From contig CAZYTM010000003.1 of assembly GCA_964649725.1 (NCBI GenBank), positions 248,001 through 312,000 on the forward strand: a stretch of 64,000 nucleotides of DNA, written 5' to 3'. This DNA comes from CAZYTM01 sp964649725 (GTDB taxonomy: Bacteria; Desulfobacterota; Desulfuromonadia; Geobacterales; Geobacteraceae). A program made the position numbers and the translations under genes. The notes beneath the pieces are model-generated. The model had not been told where the DNA came from. It was given only the letters and a program-made list of their open reading frames with translations, and did not search any database. Below, piece after piece: positions 35,132 to 43,922 of this stretch; the stretch's first letter is position 1, and every line of letters starts with the position of its first letter.

Positions 35132-35665
35132 ATGGCAGAAGAGAAGAAGGAACCCTGGCTCAACTGGCTGGCACTCACCACCGTCATCCTGGCGGTCTGC
35201 GCCACCCTGGCGACTTTCAAGGGGGGGGGCTATTCCACCCGTTCGGTGATGAGCCAGAACCAGGCTTCGGACCAGTGGGCCTATTTCCAGGCCAAGAGTA
35301 TCAAGGGTTATATCTACGAGATGCAGAAAGACCAGTATGAATTGGAGCTGAAAGGGCTCGGGGCAAAGTCTGCCGTGGCGACCGACTACCTGCAGCGGAT
35401 CGAGGATTTCGGCAAGAAGATCGCCAAATACGAGACAGAGAAGAGTGAGATCAAGAAAAAGGCCGAAGAGTTCGAAACCATCCGCAACGAAGCGCAGAAG
35501 CATGGCCAGGCTTTCGGCATAGCGGTGATCTTCCTGCAGATAGCGATACTCCTCTCCTCCATCGCTGCCCTGATCAAGAAGAAGCCGGTCTGGTGGCTCG
35601 GGCTGGCGGTCGGGCTGGTCGGTATCGTCTCCTTTGCCAACGGCTTTTTCCTCTTCATCAAATAG
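35132..35665 (+). CDS. DUF4337-type membrane protein
   Basis: A 177-residue inner-membrane protein. ATG 35132 has AAGGAGGGAG directly upstream, so longer in-frame starts are rejected. It has one transmembrane helix near residues 10-28 (WLALTTVILAVCATLATF). A central charged helical, coiled-coil-prone segment follows (about 65-125, including KIAKYETEKSEIKKKAEEFE), then two helices at the C terminus (about 130-175). The pattern 'SQNQASDQWAYFQAKSIK' is typical of DUF4337. The family has no established function. It is a single-gene unit closed by a strong terminator shared with the convergent PEGA genes. Confidence 0.85.
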   Translation: MAEEKKEPWLNWLALTTVILAVCATLATFKGGGYSTRSVMSQNQASDQWAYFQAKSIKGYIYEMQKDQYELELKGLGAKSAVATDYLQRIEDFGKKIAKYETEKSEIKKKAEEFETIRNEAQKHGQAFGIAVIFLQIAILLSSIAALIKKKPVWWLGLAVGLVGIVSFANGFFLFIK

Positions 35666-35685
35666 CAGCCGACAAATGCGGAATA

Positions 35686-35717
35686 AAAAAGCCCCGGTCG
35701 ACAGACCGGGGCTTTTT
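35686..35717. terminator. Bidirectional rho-independent terminator
   Basis: A perfect 14-bp stem AAAAAGCCCCGGTC/GACCGGGGCTTTTT with a GACA loop. It has T runs on both strands and so serves the DUF4337 gene and the convergent PEGA lipoprotein pair. Confidence 0.95.
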
Positions 35718-35738
35718 CTTTGCCAATTCCAGAATATG

Positions 35739-36128
35739 CTATTTTACCGAACTACTGGCCGGCTGCTGGCCATTCGGCTCCGGATCGGTCTTCACTGCCG
35801 GCTCGCTGATCGGCTCCGGTCCTGTATCGGTGCCCGGCTCCGGGATCAGCTGGAAATTGAAGAGCCGCTCCGCTTCAGCTGAATAACCGATTACCTGGCG
35901 CTGCTCCTTGTAGCCGGAGAGGCGGAGTGTCAGCAGCTTCTTCTCCCTGACCAGCTGATGGTTTTCCGGGAAGTCCACCAGGATAGCTGCCGGCGTCTTC
36001 CCCACTGCTCTCCCGTCGACGTAGATGTCGGCTCCGGCAGGGAGCGAAGTGACCTTGATGTTAGGGAGCGGCGCAGCAGCGCAACCGGTTAGAAACAGCA
36101 GTAACAACAACAGATGGCAGCGCATCAT
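35739..36128 (-). CDS. PEGA-domain lipoprotein (second of pair)
   Basis: A 129-residue lipoprotein with a short signal peptide and LTGC lipobox (Cys16). One PEGA domain follows: VTSLPAGADIYVDGRAVGKT at about 26-45, then the 'RLSGYKEQRQVI' strand. The C-terminal 35 residues are a Pro/Glu-rich tail. PEGA domains are small beta modules common on surface proteins. Its start overlaps the stop of the upstream PEGA gene by four bases (ATGA), so translation is coupled. It is probably an envelope lipoprotein of unknown role. Confidence 0.85.
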   Translation of the reverse strand: MMRCHLLLLLLFLTGCAAAPLPNIKVTSLPAGADIYVDGRAVGKTPAAILVDFPENHQLVREKKLLTLRLSGYKEQRQVIGYSAEAERLFNFQLIPEPGTDTGPEPISEPAVKTDPEPNGQQPASSSVK

Positions 36129-36466
36129 CTCACCTCGTGGCCGCCAGGGCGCAAATTCTCCCGGTTGAGCAGAAACTGCACGTTCGGCATGTCGACCGGA
36201 TAGAGATCCCGGGTCTGGGATTCGTAACCATCTTTGCGGACCTGAATTATCCGGCGGAGCAGGGAGGCATAGATTTTTTCATCATTCCAGGTAAAAAAGG
36301 TCTCGATCTTCAACGGGGTTTCACCGACCCGGTCGCCATCGAGATAGACCGTTGCCCCGGGCGGCTCAGAAGTGACCAGCACGCTCTTGGCAATCCGCTC
36401 CGGAGCGGCGCAGCCGCAAAGGAGAGCTAATACTAGTAACAGCAGCATCAGGTTGACTATTTTCAT
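36125..36466 (-). CDS. PEGA-domain lipoprotein (first of pair)
   Basis: A 113-residue lipoprotein with AGGGGGAAGGG upstream of its ATG, a signal peptide ending LCGC (Cys19) and one PEGA domain (VTSEPPGATVYLDGDRVGET at about 31-50). It differs from its neighbour by an extra helical segment (WNDEKIYASLLRRI). The two genes look like a tandem duplication that has diverged. They may form a heteromeric surface or periplasmic unit, which is inference. Confidence 0.85.
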   Translation of the reverse strand: MKIVNLMLLLLVLALLCGCAAPERIAKSVLVTSEPPGATVYLDGDRVGETPLKIETFFTWNDEKIYASLLRRIIQVRKDGYESQTRDLYPVDMPNVQFLLNRENLRPGGHEVR

Positions 36467-36858
36467 CCCTTCCCCCTGCGAGAAAACCCTTCATTCTCCG
36501 GCAGCAATGCCGATGAATAATTAAATACGACACATATACTACCTCAGCCGGTCGGCACTGTCTAGCCAAAATAAGAAGCAGGATTGCAGGCCATTCCAGT
36601 CAAGGCGCAGAGGAAGTAGCGGTACGTAACCAGATAAATCAGCTGACAGACTGGATGATCTTAATAAATTTTATTGCTTTTGTTATTCAGGTTAATTATA
36701 GTTTCGCTAAATTATTTTACTATTACTGTTATTTGGTTTGATTTATTAATTCTTCCGCAAGGTTGCAGATCGTCCAGAAGTCGCTATAATTTTGCATAAT
36801 TTACGCTTGGCGCAAAGATCAGGCTTATCAGCTAAAAACCTGCTGCAAGGGAGATTCT
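36467..36858. other. AT-rich divergent control region between PEGA genes and sucC
   Basis: About 390 bases without a gene, strongly AT-rich from 36650 to 36800. Apart from the promoter at 36763-36790 I see no strong hairpin or known riboswitch here. Confidence 0.5.
36763..36790 (+). promoter_or_regulatory. Sigma-70 promoter of sucCD
   Basis: TTGCAG, a 16-base spacer and a perfect TATAAT, about 70 bases upstream of the sucC start. The spacing matches that of the promoters at 1844 and 2824. Confidence 0.6.
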
Positions 36859-38016
<1,158 letters not shown>

Positions 38017-38021
38017 GAATC

Positions 38022-38087
38022 AGCTCATAGCTCAAAGTTATAAGTATGAACCATTGAGCATTGACCCTTGAGCTTTGAGCAATTGAA
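38022..38087. repeat. Repeat insertion between sucC and sucD
   Basis: AGCTCAAAG (38029-38037) pairs with CTTTGAGC (38073-38080), and TTGAGC occurs three times in the loop. Its low-complexity style matches the repeats at 23798-23950. Confidence 0.5.
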
Positions 38088-38144
38088 TTTTAAAATATTA
38101 CTCCTTATTAAAGGATTCAACTCAATAACTACTGGAGATTAATC

Positions 38145-39017
38145 ATGTCCATATTGATCAACAAGGATTCGAAGATCGTTGTCCAGGGGATCACCGGCCG
38201 GAGCGGCCTGTTCCATACCCAGCAGTGCCGCGATTACGGCAGTCATATCGTTGCCGGCGTGACACCGGGGCGGGGGGGTATCCATATCGAGGGGATACCA
38301 GTCTTCAATACCGTGGCCGAAGCGGTCCACTACACCGGCGCCAACGTCTCGATGATATTCGTCCCGCCATCCGGCGCGGCAGACGCCATCCTCGAAGCCT
38401 GCAGCGCCGGGCTTGACCTGGCGGTCTGCATCACCGAAGGGATCCCGGTCCGCGATATGGTGCTGGCGCGGCGCATCCAGAAAGAGAGCAAGACCCGGCT
38501 GGTCGGCCCGAACTGCCCCGGCGTCATCACCCCCGGCGAATGCAAGGTCGGCATCATGCCGGGCTATATCCACAAGCCGGGGGATATCGGCATCGTCTCC
38601 CGCAGCGGCACCCTCACCTATGAGGCGGTCAAGCAGGTGACCGACGCCGGACTCGGCCAGTCGACCTGCGTCGGCATCGGCGGCGATCCGATCATCGGCA
38701 TGAACTTCATCGACGTGCTGCAGCTCTTCAACGAAGACCCGGACACCAAAGGGGTCTTCATGATCGGCGAGATCGGCGGCGGGGCCGAGGAAGAGGCAGC
38801 GGAGTGGATCAAGGAGCATATGAAGAAACCGGTCGGCGCCTTCATCGCCGGCGCCACCGCCCCCCCGGGAAAAAGGATGGGGCATGCAGGCGCCATCATC
38901 ACCGGCGGCAAAGGGAAGGCGGAGGACAAGATCCGCACCCTGGAAGAGTGCGGCGTTGTAGTAACCAGAAGCCCGACCCGGATGGGAGAGGCGATGCTGC
39001 AGGCGCTGAAAGGTTAA
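38145..39017 (+). CDS. sucD: Succinyl-CoA synthetase, ADP-forming, alpha subunit
   Basis: A 290-residue partner of SucC. It has an N-terminal CoA-binding Rossmann domain (QGITGRSGLFHTQQC at 14-28), GPNCPGVITP (121-130) and SRSGTLTYE (152-160). The phosphorylated active-site His247 lies in GKRMGHAGAIITGG. The length is normal. GGAGAT precedes the ATG. The last 56 bases of the gene recur downstream of the GGDEF gene as part of a 111-bp direct repeat. A GGGGAC-type palindromic repeat starts directly after the stop. Confidence 0.97.
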   Translation: MSILINKDSKIVVQGITGRSGLFHTQQCRDYGSHIVAGVTPGRGGIHIEGIPVFNTVAEAVHYTGANVSMIFVPPSGAADAILEACSAGLDLAVCITEGIPVRDMVLARRIQKESKTRLVGPNCPGVITPGECKVGIMPGYIHKPGDIGIVSRSGTLTYEAVKQVTDAGLGQSTCVGIGGDPIIGMNFIDVLQLFNEDPDTKGVFMIGEIGGGAEEEAAEWIKEHMKKPVGAFIAGATAPPGKRMGHAGAIITGGKGKAEDKIRTLEECGVVVTRSPTRMGEAMLQALKG

Positions 39018-39072
39018 TCGTTTGGGGACTGTGTTTGGGGACTGTCCCCGCTAAGGGGACTGTCCCCCTCCC
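38962..39072 (+). repeat. 111-bp direct repeat, left copy (sucD 3' end plus GGGGAC palindromes)
   Basis: It matches 41053-41163 at 107 of 111 positions by my count. The first 56 bases are sucD coding sequence including the stop. The rest holds two GGGGACTGTCCCC palindromes separated by GCTAA. Confidence 0.9.
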
Positions 39073-39323
39073 TCACGAATTATAATGCAAGGTTACTCAT
39101 CCTAAGAATATAAAACCATGGGACAATTCCCGAGGCTCTCCCCTGAAAAAATAATTGTTTAATACATATGTTGTTATTATCAGTCAAATCTAGAACCGTC
39201 CCCGTCTCATCTTTTAGCCCGGTATCAGGGATAGTCTGGCGGGAAAATTAATGTTTTCCCCAGAGCGACCGATATATCAATAGCATACTAATCATTATTC
39301 TATGCTATCCAGCTGGAGCACCG
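39018..39323. other. Repeat-filled gap between sucD and the GGDEF gene
   Basis: About 306 bases. The first 55 belong to the direct repeat. A further AGAACCGTCCCCG half-element is at 39192-39204. The rest is AT-rich without a clear promoter consensus. Confidence 0.5.
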
Positions 39324-41012
39324 ATGCAGTTGCCATTGAGCGAAAAGAGCGCAGAGAAGTCCTTTCAGGAGATCTCCGCTGTCAGGATGTTTTTCATTCT
39401 GCTTGCCACCTTGCTGCTCACCGAGACCATGGTCATGCTCACCTTCCAGTATCTGCTCACCGGGCTGAGCCAGACCGAGGAGAATATTCTGGACGGCATT
39501 CTGCTGGTACTGTTCGTCTTTCCTTCGCTCCATTTTACCGTCTTCAAACCTCTGGCCAGGCAGATTATCAGGTTGCAGGAGGCAGACAGCGCTCTGCAGG
39601 AGAGCGAGACCACCATCAAGGCGTTACTCAACTCCCTCTCCGAATCAGCCTTTCTCATCGATCCGCAGGGGATCATCCTCACTCTGAACGCTACTGCTGC
39701 CGGCCGGTTCGGGGATAAAAGGGAGGCTTTGCTCGACAGCTGTATCTTTGACCGGTTTCCCGCAGAGTTGGCAGAGTTATGGCGGGAAAAGATCGGGCTG
39801 GTGCTGGAGATCGAGCGTGAGGTAAGTTTTCAGGAGCAGCGGGAGGGGCGTTTTTACGACATCACCATCTTCCCGGTGGCCATTGACAAGGGGAGGGTGA
39901 TCAAGCTGGCCATCTTTGCCTTTGACACCACTCAATACAAAGTTGCCGAACAACAGTTGACCGCTAATGCCAGCATTCTGCAGCGGAGCATCGAGGAGAT
40001 AAGGGTACTGAGCAAGATGGGGGAGATCCTGCAGTCCTGCCATAATCTGGAGGAGGCATACAGTGTGGCGGCAAAATTCGCCCATCAGCTCTTTGCCGAG
40101 GAGAGCGGCGCCCTCTACATCCTCAACGCATCCCGCAACAACCTGGAAGCGATATCGTTCTGGGGGAGTTCACCGCCAACGGCCGACAATATCTCCCCAG
40201 ACGACTGCTGGGCCTTGCGACGCGGCAGACTGCACATCTTTCGCGACATCATGACCGACATGCAGTGCAGCCATCTGCAGAAGGACGACGGGGTGGAATA
40301 TATCTGCGTGCCGCTGATGGCCAGGAACGAGACCTTGGGGATGCTGCATATGCAGCTACCGCAAGCAGAGGAGGGCGAGACCGGCCGGGTCTATCATGAA
40401 TCCCGGATCCAGCATCTGGAGAGCATGGCCGACCATATGGCGCTGGCCATTGCCAACCTCCGCCTACGGGAAATGCTGCACAACCTCTCCATCAAGGACC
40501 CGTTGACCGGGATCTTCAACCGGCGCTACATGGAGGCCTCCCTTGAGCAGGAACTCAGCCGGGCGGAACGGAACAACAGCCAACTCTCGGTGATTATGCT
40601 CGACATAGACCACTTCAAGCGGTTCAATGACACCTTCGGCCATGATGCCGGTGATACCCTGCTCAGGGAGCTCGGCCACTTCCTGGCCAACTCCATCCGG
40701 AACTGCGACATCCCCTGCCGTTTTGGCGGTGAGGAGTTCATCCTGATCCTCCCTGACTCATCGCTGGATGGGGCAACGGCAAAGGCTGACCAGATCAGAC
40801 GGGGGGTGAAGAACCTGCAGTTGAGCCACAATTCCCAACCGCTTGGCATCATCACCATATCGATGGGAATAGCATCATTCCGTGACCATGGCAACGACCC
40901 CTCGACTCTGATCAATGCGGCGGATGAGGCGTTATACCGGGCAAAACATGAAGGGCGGGACCGGGTCTGTCTGGCAACGACCAGGCAGTTACGGGTGATC
41001 GGAGGGGATTGA
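39324..41012 (+). CDS. Membrane PAS-GAF-GGDEF diguanylate cyclase
   Basis: A 562-residue inner-membrane sensor. Two transmembrane helices lie near residues 22-47 and 57-73. A PAS domain (about 95-210), a GAF domain (about 230-385) and a GGDEF domain (about 395-555) follow. The active motif is GGEEF at 468-472. The inhibitory RxxD motif (RNCD, 459-462) is intact, so an active, product-inhibited cyclic-di-GMP synthase is expected. The ribosome site before the ATG is weak (GGAG). The gene with its flanks is bracketed by the 111-bp direct repeat, which suggests it was inserted or duplicated here after sucD. Confidence 0.9.
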   Translation: MQLPLSEKSAEKSFQEISAVRMFFILLATLLLTETMVMLTFQYLLTGLSQTEENILDGILLVLFVFPSLHFTVFKPLARQIIRLQEADSALQESETTIKALLNSLSESAFLIDPQGIILTLNATAAGRFGDKREALLDSCIFDRFPAELAELWREKIGLVLEIEREVSFQEQREGRFYDITIFPVAIDKGRVIKLAIFAFDTTQYKVAEQQLTANASILQRSIEEIRVLSKMGEILQSCHNLEEAYSVAAKFAHQLFAEESGALYILNASRNNLEAISFWGSSPPTADNISPDDCWALRRGRLHIFRDIMTDMQCSHLQKDDGVEYICVPLMARNETLGMLHMQLPQAEEGETGRVYHESRIQHLESMADHMALAIANLRLREMLHNLSIKDPLTGIFNRRYMEASLEQELSRAERNNSQLSVIMLDIDHFKRFNDTFGHDAGDTLLRELGHFLANSIRNCDIPCRFGGEEFILILPDSSLDGATAKADQIRRGVKNLQLSHNSQPLGIITISMGIASFRDHGNDPSTLINAADEALYRAKHEGRDRVCLATTRQLRVIGGD

Positions 41013-41052
41013 TAGCTGGACTATAGAATGTCCCTTCAGCCGCTATTTGCCT

Positions 41053-41163
41053 TAACCAGAAGACCGATCCGGATGGGAGAGGCGATGCTGCAGGCGCTGA
41101 AAGGTTAATTGTTTGGGGACTGTGTTTGGGGACAGTCCCCGCTAAGGGGACTGTCCCCCTCCC
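41053..41163 (+). repeat. 111-bp direct repeat, right copy
   Basis: The copy of 38962-39072 includes a truncated 3' end of sucD (reading RMGEAMLQALKG then stop). One palindrome here is GGGGACAGTCCCC instead of GGGGACTGTCCCC. The sucD fragment has no start and is a relic. Confidence 0.9.
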
Positions 41164-41180
41164 AGCACCCAAGGACCTGT

Positions 41181-41630
41181 TTAGATCCCTTTGTCTCGCC
41201 TCATTCGATTAACGGCCTTCGTTGGTTCATCATCGTATGGCGCACGTCGCAAGACCTCGGCAATCTCCACTGCTAAGCGAGCAGCCATTGTTGAACTTAT
41301 CCTTGTCATCAGTTCGATCTGCTTCGGAAATGCTATCCTCCGGCAGTCTTGATCTTCGATTCGATTTTCTAACTCGTAAGCAAAAGCCAAGTCGTGTGTT
41401 GCAACTTCGAAGATCCAGTACAGCAACTCGTCGTAGTCATTGGTTGTTTTTCTCTCAAGCTCCTGACCTCGCTCCACAACCACATAGTGGTATCCAAACT
41501 CATCCACTTCGATATGCGGGTATCCGAAGTCTCTCGTTATGCCGTATGTCGGCAGATCATTCGTCGAAGCGCCAATCAGTTTGGCTAGGCGTGTCACTTC
41601 AGCCTTTATTTCATTTAGGTCTTTCATCAT
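41181..41630 (-). CDS. Imm63-like orphan immunity protein
   Basis: A 149-residue soluble protein. The text 'GYHYVVVERGQELERKTT' followed by 'DYDELLYWIFE' and 'LAFAYELENRIE' is the pattern I associate with the Imm63 immunity family, which neutralises polymorphic toxins. No toxin gene is adjacent, so it would protect against toxins of other strains. GGAAG lies before the ATG pair. Its start is 11 bases after an attC-like GTTAGAT. This is the first of the island genes, all on the minus strand. Confidence 0.7.
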   Translation of the reverse strand: MMKDLNEIKAEVTRLAKLIGASTNDLPTYGITRDFGYPHIEVDEFGYHYVVVERGQELERKTTNDYDELLYWIFEVATHDLAFAYELENRIEDQDCRRIAFPKQIELMTRISSTMAARLAVEIAEVLRRAPYDDEPTKAVNRMRRDKGI

Positions 41631-41639
41631 TTTTCTTCC

Positions 41640-41710
41640 ATCTAACGGAGTGCCAGGTTCACCCGCATCGCCCGGTTTCTCCGGGCGGGTCGGCGTGCAA
41701 CCGGTTGGTC
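41640..41710 (-). mobile_element. Candidate attC-like recombination site
   Basis: On the minus strand, between one gene's stop and the next gene's start, GACCAAC (near the R'' pattern RYYYAAC) and GTTAGAT (exact R' pattern GTTRRRY) bracket 71 bases of imperfect palindrome. The arms are ACCCGC/GCGGGT and GCCCGG/CCGGGC with unpaired bases. This order (gene, site, gene) is that of integron cassettes. No integrase is in the window, so this is a hypothesis. Confidence 0.35.
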
Positions 41711-41714
41711 ATGC

Positions 41715-42221
41715 TCAGTCCCAATCTTCCCATTGCTTCGTCGACCCTTGATAACGGTGCTTGTTGAAACCGAAGGTCACACACATCAGGTCGAAGTCTC
41801 CACCTTCCTTGAGCGGTGCATAATGAAATTTTCGGTCAAAACTCGGGCACGGGTTGGAGACCAGCAATGGTTCTATTTCTTCCCGCTTTGGATATAGACC
41901 ATGCTTTAGTCGATATTGTTCTATTCCCTTTATTATTGGTTCTGCAGCCTTTTCTACTCGGTAAGTGCCAATGGCACAACCTCCAGGGCCAGAAACAAGC
42001 AAGAGGAGGCAACTGCCGTAGGCAATAAATTTCATTTGTATTTCACGTTTCTGCTTGTCGAACAACCTCCGCCCCATAGCAATCAAAGCACTCGGCACAG
42101 CAATAACCCCCACCATGAATGCAGAGTTAGCCCCGACCATTGACAGAACTGCCGCAGTAACCGCAATTGCGAGAAGCTTCCAATCCCTTTTATTGCTTAT
42201 GTCCATGTTCTCATTTTTCAT
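41715..42221 (-). CDS. Unknown two-helix membrane protein
   Basis: A 168-residue protein from the ATG at 42221; a longer start at 42257 is possible but overlaps a repeat. Hydrophobic segments lie near residues 15-45 (two helices) and 65-85. They are followed by a periplasmic-type domain with 'IEQYRLKHGLYPKREEIEPLL', reminiscent of pseudopilin-like tails, and ending CVTFGFNKHRYQGSTKQWED. Function unknown. The gene is in the island and is followed by the attC-like site. Confidence 0.6.
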   Translation of the reverse strand: MKNENMDISNKRDWKLLAIAVTAAVLSMVGANSAFMVGVIAVPSALIAMGRRLFDKQKREIQMKFIAYGSCLLLLVSGPGGCAIGTYRVEKAAEPIIKGIEQYRLKHGLYPKREEIEPLLVSNPCPSFDRKFHYAPLKEGGDFDLMCVTFGFNKHRYQGSTKQWEDWD

Positions 42222-42273
42222 TGCATAACTCGTAATTGACCGGTTAGAGTGATGCATCTATATGTATGAGTCT

Positions 42274-42399
42274 GGGGACGGTTCTGCTAATCCCTATTAA
42301 TTACGGATAAATATCGAACAATTAATTTTTGCGAGTTCTGTAACACAAAAAATGAACTGCATTGTGCTGATATATCTACATAAAATCAGAACCGTCCCC
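42274..42399. repeat. 126-bp MITE-like element with 12-bp terminal inverted repeats
   Basis: GGGGACGGTTCT at 42274-42285 and AGAACCGTCCCC at 42388-42399 are perfect inverted repeats around an AT-rich, non-coding core. The termini belong to the same GGGGAC family found at 39018-39072, 39192, 41108-41163, 62242, 62817 and 62930. Confidence 0.7.
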
Positions 42400-42429
42400 G
42401 ATTATCCTCAATCAAGAACTATCCCTTAC

Positions 42430-42465
42430 GGGGACTGTCCCCGCTAAGGGGACTGTCCCCCTCCC
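42430..42465. repeat. GGGGAC double palindrome, third copy
   Basis: A 36-base copy identical to 39037-39072: two GGGGACTGTCCCC palindromes joined by GCTAA and followed by CTCCC. Confidence 0.85.
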
Positions 42466-42476
42466 TGACTCCGGAT

Positions 42477-42758
42477 CTAACCGGTGCGTAGTTTCTTCGC
42501 GCGGCCGGTTGAGCGCGATGTTCGCTGTTCCGATTGCACATCTGCATAGGAATCCAACAATTGCCTTATCATTCGCTGGTATTGCGTATGATGTTTTGAA
42601 GCCTCTGTTTTGAAGAACTCGATGCTCTTCTTACTGAGCGATATTGTTACTTTGACCGATTCTTCACGGAAGGCCAGTTCAGCAGGAGATGGGAGAAAAT
42701 CTTTAACTATTTTGATCTCGCCCAATGGTTCATCGGTGTATTTTATTTTCGCTTTCAT
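42477..42758 (-). CDS. brnA: BrnA-type antitoxin
   Basis: A 93-residue antitoxin. ATG 42758 is chosen because AAGGAAAGGCG lies just upstream. The N-terminal part is charged (KIKYTDEPLGEIKIVKDFLP). Residues of about 45-80 form the ribbon-helix-helix typical of BrnA (VKVTISLSKKSIEFFK then YQRMIRQLLDSY), which binds its own promoter. The gene overlaps the end of the toxin frame by 29 bases, the usual toxin-first order of brnTA. It appears intact although its toxin carries an early stop. Confidence 0.85.
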   Translation of the reverse strand: MKAKIKYTDEPLGEIKIVKDFLPSPAELAFREESVKVTISLSKKSIEFFKTEASKHHTQYQRMIRQLLDSYADVQSEQRTSRSTGRAKKLRTG

Positions 42759-43020
42759 AAATCGCCTTTCCTTTCCGCCAGAAGCCAGCACCAATTATAC
42801 GAATTACGTTGTCTCGATACGTAAATCGGACTGTAAGGATTCCGTCACTGACTTTGCCGAAGCAGTAGTAGCGCATTTCATCATCGCTGTGGTTTACATC
42901 TTCCGCGATGATACGATAGGGATCGGCAAAGGCGTATTGGGCCGATGCGAATGAAACTCCATGCTTTTGCACGTTTTCATGGTCCTTTTTCGAATCCCAT
43001 TCAAAATGTGCTTATGTCAT
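42730..43020 (-). pseudogene. brnT: BrnT-type ribonuclease toxin with stop at codon 3
   Basis: The BrnT fold reads without a frameshift from the typical opening AHFEWDSKKDHENVQKHG to the end. BrnT cleaves RNA and is neutralised by BrnA. The natural start appears to be ATG 43020, with AAGG eight bases upstream, but its third codon is TAA. Between that stop and GTG 42972 there is no in-frame start. Use of GTG 42972 would give an 80-residue protein lacking the first beta strand (FEWD). The toxin is therefore probably dead or weakened. Confidence 0.7.
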
Positions 43021-43051
43021 GCGATTACCTTATCAGGAATCAAAGTAAATA

Positions 43052-43069
43052 GCCATACTATTGTATGGC
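43052..43069. promoter_or_regulatory. Palindromic operator upstream of brnTA
   Basis: GCCATAC and GTATGGC form a perfect 7-bp inverted repeat with a TATT centre, 32 bases upstream of the original brnT start. It is the likely autorepression site for BrnA or BrnTA. Confidence 0.6.
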
Positions 43070-43128
43070 ATTTAATATGGTTTGAATCTGCTGTTGTCTT
43101 GTTCAGCGAACGGTTTGGCAGGAGGGAT

Positions 43129-43238
43129 GAGGGGACGTTGGTAACTTGTGTAAGTTATTCTATGCCCTCTCGTTCGACCGATTATTTCTGTTAATTTCCT
43201 AATCAGCAACAAGTTACATAACTTACCAACGCCCCCTC
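43129..43238. repeat. Palindromic MITE-like element with 28-bp arms
   Basis: The left arm 43129-43156 and the reverse complement of 43211-43238 agree at 24 of 28 bases (core ACGTTGGTAACTT). The spacer is non-coding. It sits between brnTA and higBA and is unrelated to the GGGGAC family. Confidence 0.7.
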
Positions 43239-43250
43239 AGTCCGCCCGAG

Positions 43251-43553
43251 CTAAACGTTTATGCCGATGTGACGACCATCAGGCAGTTCTACATCCAGGG
43301 ACAGTTTGCCGCCAAGCGCCTCAATGTACCGTTTGAGAGAAGAGATTTTAACTTCGTGGCCGCGCTTTTCCAGATTGGCAACAGAGGGTTGCGATATTCC
43401 AAGGGCCGCAGCCAGATCATGTTGCGACATCTCAACCGTTTGACGTAATTGAGCAAGGCGAAGTTCAAAAATCACCTGATCCGCTTGGGTACGCGCTGCT
43501 GCTACTACCGCAGGGTCTATTTTTTTTATTAATTCCGCAAGTTGCTTTGCCAT
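43251..43553 (-). CDS. higA: HigA-like antitoxin, XRE family
   Basis: A 100-residue antitoxin. A helix-turn-helix lies at about 38-75 (VEMSQHDLAAALGISQPSVA then NLEKRGHEVKISSLKRYIEALG). It starts three bases after the toxin stop, so the pair is one operon in the toxin-first order. It should bind the operator within the promoter at 43923-43951. Confidence 0.9.
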   Translation of the reverse strand: MAKQLAELIKKIDPAVVAAARTQADQVIFELRLAQLRQTVEMSQHDLAAALGISQPSVANLEKRGHEVKISSLKRYIEALGGKLSLDVELPDGRHIGINV

Positions 43554-43556
43554 AAC

Positions 43557-43904
43557 TCACTCCAGTTCTTGCAGATAGTTCTGAAATTCACGCTCTGCAA
43601 TAGGGATCATTGTTTTGTAAAACTGTTTATTGCCGGTTTTATCCCCGCCACATAGCATCACTGCCTGGCGGAGCGGATCAAAGGCGAAAAACACCCGGTA
43701 CGGTTTGCCTTTGTGTTGAACGCGGAGTTCCTTCAGGTTCATTACCTTGACAGTTCCTTTGAGGCTGTCAACGTGCGGCCTGCCTAACATGGGGCCGTAT
43801 TGCTCAAGAACCAATATGGCGGCCAACACATCTTGCTGCTCCGAAGCATCCAAGCCTAGAAACCAATCGTCGAAGTATTCAACCGTAACGATTTTCCATA
43901 CCAT
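43557..43904 (-). CDS. higB: HigB/RelE-type mRNA interferase toxin (Gp49-like)
   Basis: A 115-residue toxin of the phage-derived Gp49/HigB group. It has WFLGLDASEQQDVLAAILVL near the N terminus. The core is 'LGRPHVDSLKGTVKVMNLKE' then 'LRVQHKGKPYRVFFAFDP', and the end is 'GGDKTGNKQFYKTMIPIAE'. Members cut ribosome-bound mRNA. AAGGAAA precedes the ATG. The gene is complete and its antitoxin is intact. Confidence 0.9.
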   Translation of the reverse strand: MVWKIVTVEYFDDWFLGLDASEQQDVLAAILVLEQYGPMLGRPHVDSLKGTVKVMNLKELRVQHKGKPYRVFFAFDPLRQAVMLCGGDKTGNKQFYKTMIPIAEREFQNYLQELE

Positions 43905-43922
43905 ATTTCATTTCCTTAAATA

